NCBI GenBank assembly: GCA_964439215.1
Contig: CAYTNY010000037.1
Location: 1-19,846, forward strand
Reading direction: 5' to 3'
Length of the DNA stretch: 19,846 nt
Source of the DNA: CAYTNY01 sp964439215
GTDB lineage: Bacteria > Oederibacteriota > PGYV01 > CAYTNY01
This document shows, piece by piece, positions 5,910 to 13,133 of this stretch. Position 1 is the first letter of the stretch, and every line of letters begins with the position of its first letter. The notes under the pieces are model-generated. The model did no database searches, had not been told where the DNA came from, and worked only from the letters and a program-made list of their open reading frames with translations. The position numbers and the translations under genes are program-made.

Positions 5910-7601
5910 ATGGCCGATAAAAAAGGGATTTCCATAGTTCTGGCCGGCGAAGCGGGCCAGGGAATTCAGTCAATAGAAGTAATTCTTGTAAATGTTATGA
6001 AAAAAGCGGGGTATAATGTTTTTGCCACAAAAGAATATATGTCGCGGGTCCGCGGCGGGGTGAATTCCACACAGATAATAATATCCTGCGGCCCTGTTGC
6101 CGCGCCTCTTGAAAGAATGGATATTTTTGTGCCTCTTACAAAAGAATCCCTGGAAAGATTCAAAAACAGGATAACAAAAAAGACGCTGGTTCTTGGGGAA
6201 AAAGACAAACTCGGCGATGACCGGGTTGTGAACATACCTTTTCAGAAGATAGGTTCTGAATTCGGAAATGCCCTCTACGGCAGTTCGGTTGCCGTGGGAT
6301 TGATATGCGGGATCATAGGGCTCGACAAAGCTGTTCTTGATGAAGATATAAAGGAAAGATTTGCGAAAAAAGGGGAAGATATCGTAAAAAACAACATAGG
6401 CGCCGCGGGAAGCGGTTTTGATGTGGGCCGCACGCTTGTGGATGAAAAAATAGCGGTATTTGAAAATATTGACTGCGGGGAAAGAAAAGATGAACTGCTC
6501 CTTGACGGGCATAATGCGGTTGCTATCGGCGCGATTGCCGGAGGATGCGATGCGGTGTTTGCCTATCCAATGACGCCCGGAACGGGTGTATTTGCCGCAA
6601 TGGCGGGTTATGCGCACAAAGCAGGCATTGCTCTTGAACAGGTTGAGGATGAAATAGGAGTAATCAATATGGCAATCGGCGCCTGGTACGCGGGCGCGCG
6701 GGCCCTTGTGACCACGTCGGGCGGCGGTTTTGCCCTGATGACAGAGGGTATAAGCCTGTCAGGTATGACTGAAACGCCTGTGGTTGTGCACCTTGCCCAG
6801 AGGCCCGGACCCGCGACAGGACTTCCCACAAGAACAGAGCAGGGGGATTTAAATCTTGCAAGGTATGCGGGGCACGGTGTTTTTCCGCGGAAAATTTATT
6901 CTCCCGGAACAACAAAACAGGCTTTTATGATTGCCGCAAAAGCTTTCAATGACGCGGATAAGTATCAGATACCGGTTTTTATTCTTACTGATCAGTATTT
7001 TACGGATACATATTACAATGTTCCGGAGTTTGAACTTGAAGGCATTAAAATCGAAAAGAGCATAACAGAAACCGGGGATGATTATAAAAGATACGCTCTT
7101 GCCGAAGACGGAATATCGCCCAGAGGCGTGCCCGGCTGCGGCAAAGGAAGAGTCTGCGTTGATTCCGACGAACACGATGAAACAGGCAGAATAACCGAGG
7201 ATCTTGACGGAATAAGCCTGAAAATGAAAGAAAAAAGGCTTAAAAAGTTTGAAGCGGCAAGACAGGACGCGCTGGCGCCGGAAGTAATCGGCGATGAGGA
7301 CTATGAAACGCTTTTTGTGTGCTGGGGCTCGGTGTATCATCCGATAAAAGAGGCGCTTGAGATAAACGGCGGGGAAAAAGCCGCGGCGCTGCATTTTTCG
7401 CAGGTTTATCCGCTGCACCCGGATACGGAAAAATACCTGAAAAAAGCAAAGAAAGTAATAGCGGTTGAGAATAATCAGGACGCTCAGTTCGCGGAGCTTA
7501 TAAGGGCGGAAACGGGATTTGAAATAAAAGAAAGAATATTAAAATACAACGGGCTGCCGTTTGCTTCGGACGAACTGGCAGAAAAGATAAGGGGGCTGTG
7601 A
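5910..7601 (+). CDS. korA: 2-oxoacid:ferredoxin oxidoreductase, gamma-alpha fused subunit
   Basis: A 563-residue KorA-type subunit that joins the gamma domain (about 5-185, GEAGQGIQS and SRVRGGVNST) to the alpha domain (from about 195; VFAYPMTPGTG and RPGPATGLPTRTEQGD). With the beta subunit it decarboxylates a 2-oxoacid with CoA and passes two electrons to ferredoxin. The close match is to 2-oxoglutarate oxidoreductases, but branched-chain or other 2-oxoacids are possible, so the substrate is inferred. AAAGGGG at 5897-5903 lies 6 nt before the ATG. No promoter is obvious between the upstream hairpin and this gene, so it may depend on read-through. The stop overlaps the beta-subunit start (TGATG). 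Confidence 0.88.
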   Translation: MADKKGISIVLAGEAGQGIQSIEVILVNVMKKAGYNVFATKEYMSRVRGGVNSTQIIISCGPVAAPLERMDIFVPLTKESLERFKNRITKKTLVLGEKDKLGDDRVVNIPFQKIGSEFGNALYGSSVAVGLICGIIGLDKAVLDEDIKERFAKKGEDIVKNNIGAAGSGFDVGRTLVDEKIAVFENIDCGERKDELLLDGHNAVAIGAIAGGCDAVFAYPMTPGTGVFAAMAGYAHKAGIALEQVEDEIGVINMAIGAWYAGARALVTTSGGGFALMTEGISLSGMTETPVVVHLAQRPGPATGLPTRTEQGDLNLARYAGHGVFPRKIYSPGTTKQAFMIAAKAFNDADKYQIPVFILTDQYFTDTYYNVPEFELEGIKIEKSITETGDDYKRYALAEDGISPRGVPGCGKGRVCVDSDEHDETGRITEDLDGISLKMKEKRLKKFEAARQDALAPEVIGDEDYETLFVCWGSVYHPIKEALEINGGEKAAALHFSQVYPLHPDTEKYLKKAKKVIAVENNQDAQFAELIRAETGFEIKERILKYNGLPFASDELAEKIRGL

Positions 7602-8464
7602 TGGAAAAAAAAGAATTTGACATTGAAAATGTTGAAAATGCCTGGTGTCCGGGGTGCGGAAATTTTGGGCTGAAAAATATTATGATGGAAGTGTTTGCGG
7701 AGCTTGAGCTGAAGAAGGAAAATTTTGTTATGGTTTCGGGCATAGGACAGGCCGCCAAAAGCCCGCAGTATTATGATGTAAGTTATTTTAACGGGCTGCA
7801 CGGAAGAGCGCTTCCGGCTGCCGCGGGCATAAAGGCCGCAAATCCGGGGCTTGCGGTTATTGTGCAGAGCGGGGACGGCGATATGTACGGCGAAGGCGGA
7901 AACCATTTCATACACGCCATAAGGAGAAATCCCGATATAACCGTTATAGTCCACGACAATATGGTATACGGCCTGACAAAAGGACAGGCAGCTCCAACCT
8001 CGCAGAAAGGAATGAAAACACCGATACAGATTGACGGGGTCTTTGAGGAGCCGATAAATCCGCTTTCGCTTGCAATATCACTTGATGCCTCGTTTGTGGC
8101 AAGAGGCTCCGTGGGGGAAAAAGAACTTACAAAAGCGATAATAAAAGAAGCGGTCAAACATAAAGGATTCAGCCTTGTTGACGTGTTTCAGGCCTGCGTC
8201 TCTTTTAATAAGATAAATACGCATAAATGGTTTAAAGAGAATACGTATGTGATGGAAGATGGCAGGGATCTTAAAAACAGGGAAGAAGCTTTTAAAAAGG
8301 CGCTGGAATCTTCGCCGTGGCCGCTGGGTATCTTTTATAAAAATGAAGACAAGGATGTTTTTGAGGAAAAACTGGCGCCGTATGCCGAAGGGGATAAAAC
8401 ACCGCTGTATGCGCGTGAAAGAGGCGGAGATGTTGCGGCGGCTCTTTTGAAAGAAAAAAAATAA
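7601..8464 (+). CDS. korB: 2-oxoacid:ferredoxin oxidoreductase, beta subunit
   Basis: A 287-residue thiamine-diphosphate-binding beta subunit. GDGDMYGEGGNHF at about 91-103 is the TPP/Mg site, and HGLHGRALP and YGLTKGQAAPTS are typical of the Kor group. Only three cysteines occur: C16 and C19 (WCPGCG) and C199 (FQACVSF). Where characterised homologues have GIGC, with the cysteine a fourth iron-sulfur ligand, this protein has GIGQ (Q50). The ATG at 7601 overlaps the korA stop by one base and is preceded by GGGGG (7591-7595). An in-frame GTG directly before it is a less likely start. The beta and alpha chains form one enzyme that makes reduced ferredoxin. Confidence 0.9.
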   Translation: MEKKEFDIENVENAWCPGCGNFGLKNIMMEVFAELELKKENFVMVSGIGQAAKSPQYYDVSYFNGLHGRALPAAAGIKAANPGLAVIVQSGDGDMYGEGGNHFIHAIRRNPDITVIVHDNMVYGLTKGQAAPTSQKGMKTPIQIDGVFEEPINPLSLAISLDASFVARGSVGEKELTKAIIKEAVKHKGFSLVDVFQACVSFNKINTHKWFKENTYVMEDGRDLKNREEAFKKALESSPWPLGIFYKNEDKDVFEEKLAPYAEGDKTPLYARERGGDVAAALLKEKK

Positions 8465-8475
8465 AGGAGGGCGGT

Positions 8476-8667
8476 ATGGACTGGGGTTTTCTGATAACAG
8501 CAAGCGGTATAACCGCGGGAATATGCGTTATAGGAGCGTTTATTTTCGGATTTTTTAAGATTAAAATAAGAAAAAGGCTCGCTATTCATAAAACTTTTGG
8601 TATTGCGGCTTTGGCCGCGGCCCTGGCGCACGCGGCAATAAATTATTACGTTGGAAATATAATATAA
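8476..8667 (+). CDS. 63-residue membrane protein with H-x13-H, possible b-type cytochrome
   Basis: A tiny protein with two predicted membrane helices (about 5-27 and 41-58), joined by a basic segment KIKIRKR that should face the cytoplasm. H38 (IHKTFG) and H52 (LAHAAIN) are separated by 13 residues, the spacing of haem-ligating histidines in cytochrome b and ferric-reductase-like helices, and HKxxG next to the first is also common there. A dimer could bind two haems. It starts 11 nt after korB behind AAAGGAGGG and is followed after 16 nt by an exported protein, so it is part of the same unit. Family membership is unknown to me; haem binding is a hypothesis from spacing only. Confidence 0.72.
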   Translation: MDWGFLITASGITAGICVIGAFIFGFFKIKIRKRLAIHKTFGIAALAAALAHAAINYYVGNII

Positions 8668-8683
8668 AATAAGGGAGGCTGTT

Positions 8684-9076
8684 ATGAAAAAAATATTTGC
8701 TTTTCTGCTTTGTATATTTTTTGCTGTTCCCGCTGCAGTATCGGCGCACTCGCCGTCGGATGCGGAATTTAAGTATATTGAAGACAAAAAAATGCTTAAG
8801 ATAACCATTGAGCATAAAGTGAAAAATGAAAATTCCCATTATGTTGAAAATATAAAAGTAAAACTTAACGGTAAAAAAATTATAACCCAGAAAACCTCTG
8901 TTCAGACCGATAAAGAGAATCAGAAAATCGCCTATATAATACCCGATATTAAAGAAGGCGATGAAGTGGAGCTGTCCGCGGGCTGCAGTATTATGGGCAG
9001 AAAGAGTTTTAAATATACCGTAGAAACGGTTAAAGAAAACGCGGGAAAGAAAGAAGAGAAAAAACCCGGGAGATAG
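8684..9076 (+). CDS. exported small protein, superoxide-reductase-like pattern
   Basis: A 130-residue protein with a clear signal peptide: KK at 2-3, a hydrophobic core at 4-18 and a VSA-H cleavage site after A21. Cleavage there would leave H22 as the mature N-terminus. The mature part is beta-rich with H22, H44 (IEHKV), H52 (SHYVENIKV), C101 (AGCSIMG) and NGKK and GDE turns, ending in a Lys/Glu-rich tail. The order and spacing of H, H, H, C resemble centre II of desulfoferrodoxin (H52, H72, H78, C121 in the window's own Dfx), although the final His is replaced by M104. I therefore suspect a superoxide-reductase-like fold outside the cytoplasm; a copper or iron protein is the alternative. AAGGGAGG precedes the ATG. 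Confidence 0.72.
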   Translation: MKKIFAFLLCIFFAVPAAVSAHSPSDAEFKYIEDKKMLKITIEHKVKNENSHYVENIKVKLNGKKIITQKTSVQTDKENQKIAYIIPDIKEGDEVELSAGCSIMGRKSFKYTVETVKENAGKKEEKKPGR

Positions 9077-9109
9077 GCAGAAAATAAAACAAATAAAGCG
9101 GAGGGAAAA

Positions 9110-9703
9110 ATGGATGTAAAAGAAGCGGTCAAAAGGAGGCGGGCTTATCGTTCTTTTGATGAGGTTGAAATTACCGACGGGATTATCGCGGAGCTTGGAG
9201 AGGCGGCGAGGCTGATGCCGTCCTGTTTTAACAATCAGCCGTGGCGGTTTGTTTTTGTAAAAGGCAGCGGGAAACTCAGGGAACTTAAGCAGGCGCTTAA
9301 CAAAGGCAATGAATGGGCAAATGACGCGTCAATGATAATCGCCGTATTTGCGAAGAAAGACGATGATTGCATTGTGAAAGAACGGGAGTATTATCTTTTT
9401 GATACGGGTATGGCCTGCGGCTCCCTTCTTTTAAGGGCTGTTGAAATGGGTCTCGCGGCGCATCCTATTGCGGGTTTTTCTTCGGAAGCCGCAAAAGAGA
9501 TACTGAATATTCCCGGGGAGGCGAATCTTATAACACTTATAATCATAGGCAGAAAATCAGATGAAATAAAGCCGTCTCTGAATGAGAATCAGGCTAAGCA
9601 GGAAGCTGTAAGGCCGCCGAGGCGCCCCGTTGAGCAGATTTACAGTATTGATGTTTTTGAAAACAGATTATTTGAAGAAAATATTAAGGGTGAAACATCC
9701 TGA
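9110..9703 (+). CDS. nitroreductase-family flavoprotein
   Basis: A 197-residue FMN-dependent oxidoreductase. Signature segments are RRRAYRSF at 9-16, which contacts the FMN phosphate, SCFNNQPWRF at about 38-47 and GLAAHPIAGF near 121-130. The C-terminal PPRRPVEQI is typical of short nitroreductases of anaerobes. Such enzymes use NAD(P)H to reduce quinones, nitro compounds or flavins; the physiological substrate is not predictable. GGAGGG lies just before the ATG. It follows the exported protein by 33 nt and precedes a DUF2892-type protein by 14 nt, so it likely shares their transcript and fits the general redox theme. Confidence 0.9.
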   Translation: MDVKEAVKRRRAYRSFDEVEITDGIIAELGEAARLMPSCFNNQPWRFVFVKGSGKLRELKQALNKGNEWANDASMIIAVFAKKDDDCIVKEREYYLFDTGMACGSLLLRAVEMGLAAHPIAGFSSEAAKEILNIPGEANLITLIIIGRKSDEIKPSLNENQAKQEAVRPPRRPVEQIYSIDVFENRLFEENIKGETS

Positions 9704-9717
9704 AAGAGGTGCGCGTG

Positions 9718-9921
9718 ATGAAAAAAAATGTGGGCGAAAAAGACAAAAGAATCAGAATGGTGTCGGGCGCGGTTATGATTGCCGGCGGTTTTTTAGTGTC
9801 CGGATGGATTGCCGCGGCGCTGTGGGTTCTTGGCGCGGTGCTTATCATAACCGGAGGCATGGGATTCTGCGGGCTTTATGCATTGCTGGGAATAAACACC
9901 TGCCCGGTGGATAAGAAATAG
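9718..9921 (+). CDS. small DUF2892-like inner-membrane protein
   Basis: A 67-residue protein with the pattern of the DUF2892 (YgaP-like membrane) family: an amphipathic NVGEKDKRIRM start, two hydrophobic helices (about 15-31 and 34-48), then GFCGLYALLGINTC at the end, close to the family's CPLYxLLGINTC. The function of stand-alone members is unknown; in YgaP the domain anchors a rhodanese. AAAGAGG (9703-9709) is 8 nt from the ATG at 9718, which I prefer over an in-frame GTG at 9709 that lies inside that site. It is the last gene before a 176-bp gap and the pentose phosphate promoter. Confidence 0.83.
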   Translation: MKKNVGEKDKRIRMVSGAVMIAGGFLVSGWIAAALWVLGAVLIITGGMGFCGLYALLGINTCPVDKK

Positions 9922-9930
9922 AAAGTAATA

Positions 9931-9958
9931 GTTCAAAGTTCAAGAGTTCAAGGTTCAA
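9931..9958. repeat. short GTTCAA repeat cluster
   Basis: Four GTTCAA hexamers occur at 9931, 9938, 9946 and 9953, in steps of 7, 8 and 7 bp, just after the DUF2892 gene. This looks like a small low-complexity array. It is too short for CRISPR. The rest of the gap to 10029 shows only a weak CCGC/GCGG hairpin near 9983. Confidence 0.6.
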
Positions 9959-10029
9959 AACGGCAAACCCGTATGCCTGCTGCCGCCTGGCGGAGACTTT
10001 CTGAAAATCACAGGGCTGAAATAATCTGT

Positions 10030-10057
10030 TTGAATGAAATATTTTTCGTGTTAAAAT
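10030..10057 (+). promoter_or_regulatory. promoter of pentose phosphate operon
   Basis: TTGAAT (10030-10035) and TAAAAT (10052-10057) with a 16-bp spacer form a plausible sigma70-type promoter about 40 bp before the transketolase ATG at 10098, which is served by AAAGAGGT. Confidence 0.6.
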
Positions 10058-10097
10058 GGGTCAAATTGCAGGAAAAGCTGCATAACAAAGAGGTATT

Positions 10098-12098
10098 ATG
10101 CATAAGGATATTGAAGAGTTAAGTATAAACACGCTCCGTATGCTTTCTGTTGATATGGTGGAAAAAGCACAATCCGGGCACCCCGGGCTGCCTTTGGGGG
10201 CCGCACCCATGGTATATACGCTTTTCAGCCGTTTTATAAAACACAATCCTTCTGATTCCGGCTGGCGCGGCCGCGACAGGTTTGTGTTTTCTCCGGGGCA
10301 CGGATGCGCGCTGTTATATTCCCTGCTTCACCTTTACGGATACGGTGTATCAATGGAGGAGCTTAAAAATTTCAGGCAGCCGGGCAGCATAACGCCGGGG
10401 CACCCCGAATACGGAAAAACTCCCGGAGTGGAAGCGACAACAGGACCGCTCGGCCAGGGTTTTGCCATGGGAGTGGGAATGGCAATCGCGGAAAGAACTC
10501 TTGCGGACTGTTTTAACGGGCCGGAAGATAAAATAACAGATCATTATACTTATGCTATAGTCTCTGACGGGGACCTTATGGAGGGAATCGCATCCGAAGC
10601 GGCTTCTTTTGCGGGAGCAATGGGGCTGGGAAAACTTATTTATCTTTATGATGCCAACCATATATCTATAGAAGGGGATACGTCCATTACTTTTACCGAA
10701 AATGTAAAGCAGAGGTTTGAGGCTTACGGATGGCATACCGATAAGGTTGAGGACGGGAATAATACTGATGAGATTGCAAAAGCAATAGAAACGGCAAGAG
10801 CCCAAAAGACAAAACCGTCTATGATTATAGTAAGAACGCTTATAGGATACGGATCGCCCGTGCAGGATACAGGCAAGGCCCATGGAGAGCCGCTGGGGGA
10901 GGAAAATGTAAAAAAGACAAAAGAATTTTATGGATGGCCCCGGGATAAAACATTTTACGTTCCGGAAGAGGTAAAAAGGCATTTCAGCGCTATGGCGGAG
11001 AAAGGAAAACAGCAGCAGAATGAATGGAAAAAAAAGGCGGAGTTTTATAAAGAAAAATATCCCGAAAACGCCCTGCTGCTTGAAAAATATATAACGGGAA
11101 ACATAAATCCCGAGCTGGGCAAAAACATATTGAAATTTTCGCCGGCAGACAAGCCGATTGCCACAAGGGCCGCTTCTGAAAAAATAATGAACAATATAGA
11201 AAAATATATGACAGAATTTATAGGCGGAAGCGCGGATCTTGCGCCCTCTACAAAGACAAAACTTCACGGATACGGAAGTATAGGCGTTGCGGGAGGATGC
11301 GCGCGGAACCTGCATTTCGGAGTCAGGGAGCACGCGATGGGAGCCATAATAAACGGTATGGCCCTGCACGGAGGGCTCATACCTTATTCGGCGACGTTTC
11401 TGACATTTTCCGATTATATGAGGCCCGCAATAAGGCTTGGCGCGCTTATGAACATACATGCAATATATATATTTACCCATGATAGTATAGGGCTTGGCGA
11501 GGACGGGCCCACGCATCAGCCGGTTGAGCATTTAAGCTCCCTGCGTATGATACCGAATCTTGTTGTTATAAGGCCCGCTGACGCAAATGAAACGTCGGCC
11601 GCATGGAACTGGGCAATTGTAAATAAAAAACCGATTGTGCTTGCTTTTTCAAGACAGAGTCTTCCCATTCTTGACCATGAAAAGTACAGGGTTTTTGAAG
11701 GAGTTGAAAAAGGCGCATATGTGCTGGAAGGAGATCCCGGCGGCTGCGATATAATAATTGCGGCAACAGGTTCTGAAGTTCATCCTGCGCTCGGTGCACG
11801 GGCTGAACTGGAAAACAAAGGAATAAAGGCCTGCGTTGTATCGATGCCCTCGTATGAAATATTTATGATGCAGGATAAAGAATACAGGGAAAAAATCTTT
11901 CCGCGGAAAACAAAAAAACTTATTATCGAAGCGGGTGCGGCGCATTTCTGGAAAGCGCTTGCGGGCGGGGACGGTGAAGTCATGGGTATTGATACATTTG
12001 GTGAATCAGGGCCCGGCAAAAAAATTATGGAGAAATTCGGCTTTACGGTTGAAAATACAGTAAAACGGGCCGTGGAAATGCTGAAAAAAAACAGTTGA
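10098..12098 (+). CDS. tkt: transketolase
   Basis: A full-length 666-residue transketolase, which moves two-carbon ketol units between sugar phosphates using thiamine diphosphate and links the pentose phosphate pathway with glycolysis. Diagnostic segments appear in order: SGHPGLPLGAAPM and FSPGHGCALLYS near the N-terminus, GPLGQGFAMGVGMA, then SDGDLMEGIASEA through YDAN for the TPP/metal site, and the pyrimidine-domain segments FGVREHAMGAI and GEDGPTHQPVEHL. Bacteria of this kind often have a split transketolase; here the enzyme is a single chain. It heads a four-gene operon with the oxidative branch genes, the next ATG lying 17 nt after its stop. Confidence 0.97.
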   Translation: MHKDIEELSINTLRMLSVDMVEKAQSGHPGLPLGAAPMVYTLFSRFIKHNPSDSGWRGRDRFVFSPGHGCALLYSLLHLYGYGVSMEELKNFRQPGSITPGHPEYGKTPGVEATTGPLGQGFAMGVGMAIAERTLADCFNGPEDKITDHYTYAIVSDGDLMEGIASEAASFAGAMGLGKLIYLYDANHISIEGDTSITFTENVKQRFEAYGWHTDKVEDGNNTDEIAKAIETARAQKTKPSMIIVRTLIGYGSPVQDTGKAHGEPLGEENVKKTKEFYGWPRDKTFYVPEEVKRHFSAMAEKGKQQQNEWKKKAEFYKEKYPENALLLEKYITGNINPELGKNILKFSPADKPIATRAASEKIMNNIEKYMTEFIGGSADLAPSTKTKLHGYGSIGVAGGCARNLHFGVREHAMGAIINGMALHGGLIPYSATFLTFSDYMRPAIRLGALMNIHAIYIFTHDSIGLGEDGPTHQPVEHLSSLRMIPNLVVIRPADANETSAAWNWAIVNKKPIVLAFSRQSLPILDHEKYRVFEGVEKGAYVLEGDPGGCDIIIAATGSEVHPALGARAELENKGIKACVVSMPSYEIFMMQDKEYREKIFPRKTKKLIIEAGAAHFWKALAGGDGEVMGIDTFGESGPGKKIMEKFGFTVENTVKRAVEMLKKNS

Positions 12099-12115
12099 AA
12101 AAACGGAGGTAAAAT

Positions 12116-13099
12116 ATGAAACTCGCAATGGTGGGTCTTGGAAGAATGGGGGCGAATATGGCAAGACGCCTGCTTCTCGGCGGGCATGAAGTGGTTGTCT
12201 ATAATAAAACGCCGGAAAAAGTAAATGAACTTGCGGCAGAAGGAGCTGTTTCCTCAAGTTCCGTACAGGATATGGTCTCAAAACTGGAAAGCCCGAAAAT
12301 TGTATGGCTGATGCTGCCTTCGGCGGCAGCTGATGAGTATATTGATATTTTAAAAGGACTGCTGGGTGAAGGCGATATAATAATAGAAGGCGGCAACAGT
12401 TTTTATAAGGATGATATAAAAAGGGCGGGTGAACTTGAAGAAAAAGGAATAAAGTATATTGATGCCGGAATATCCGGCGGTGTATGGGGGCTGAAAAAAG
12501 GATATGCCTCAATGTACGGCGGAAAAAAAGAAGTATTTGAATACATAGAACCGCTTGCAAAAACTCTTGCTCCGGAGAACGGATATCTTTACTGCGGCGA
12601 AGCAGGCGCGGGTCATTTTGTGAAGATGGTGCACAACGGAATAGAATACGCGCTGATGCAGGCATATGGAGAGGGCTTTGAGCTTCTTAAGGCATCACCC
12701 TATGGAAACAGGCTTGATTTGTCACAAGTTGCTGCAATGTGGAACAATGGAAGCGTTATACGCTCCTGGCTCCTTGAACTTCTGGAAGGTATATTTAAAG
12801 AAAAAGGCGGTCTTGCTGACATTCAGGGTTATGTCCAGGATTCAGGCGAGGCGCGCTGGACCGTGAAGGAAGCGGTTGATCTCGGTGTTGCGGTTGATAC
12901 CATTACCACTGCTCTGTATAAAAGATTTAATTCAAGGCAAAAAGATGTGTTCGCCGCGAAAGTTGCGGCCGCTCTCAGGAATGAATTCGGGGGGCATGCC
13001 GTGGCAAAAAACTGCGAGGACGTAAAAAACAGCACACCCGGCGCCGGAACGGTGCGGCACGCCGCGCCGGATAAAGAAAGATTCGGGGATTGCGAATGA
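12116..13099 (+). CDS. gnd: 6-phosphogluconate dehydrogenase, decarboxylating (short form)
   Basis: A 327-residue enzyme of the short, tetrameric-type 6-phosphogluconate dehydrogenase group (GndA/YqeC-like), shorter than the approximately 470-residue Gnd of enterics. The N-terminal dinucleotide-binding motif is GLGRMGANMARRL at 7-19. IIEGGNSFYKDD and DAGISGGVWGLKKGYASMYGG mark the substrate site, and GAGHFVKMVHNGIEYALMQ contains the catalytic lysine. It converts 6-phosphogluconate to ribulose 5-phosphate, CO2 and NAD(P)H; cofactor preference is not evident. CGGAGGT (12104-12110) fixes the ATG. It sits between transketolase and zwf, in pathway context. Confidence 0.94.
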   Translation: MKLAMVGLGRMGANMARRLLLGGHEVVVYNKTPEKVNELAAEGAVSSSSVQDMVSKLESPKIVWLMLPSAAADEYIDILKGLLGEGDIIIEGGNSFYKDDIKRAGELEEKGIKYIDAGISGGVWGLKKGYASMYGGKKEVFEYIEPLAKTLAPENGYLYCGEAGAGHFVKMVHNGIEYALMQAYGEGFELLKASPYGNRLDLSQVAAMWNNGSVIRSWLLELLEGIFKEKGGLADIQGYVQDSGEARWTVKEAVDLGVAVDTITTALYKRFNSRQKDVFAAKVAAALRNEFGGHAVAKNCEDVKNSTPGAGTVRHAAPDKERFGDCE

Positions 13100-13133
13100 T
13101 TCATGCCGGAAAAGTTCAGCAGGAGAAGGTTGA

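Noticed and set aside
5339..5935. 198-codon open frame on the - strand
   Set aside because: Antisense to the Dps-like gene and across its terminator hairpin; composition is not protein-like.
9931..9958. GTTCAA repeats considered as a regulatory array or tRNA remnant
   Set aside because: The hexamers resemble a T-loop only by chance; no cloverleaf can be drawn and the array is too short for a confident operator call.
10350..11531. 393-codon open frame on the - strand
   Set aside because: It is entirely antisense to transketolase, rich in Cys, Arg and Phe with no domain or ribosome site; a shadow of the real gene.
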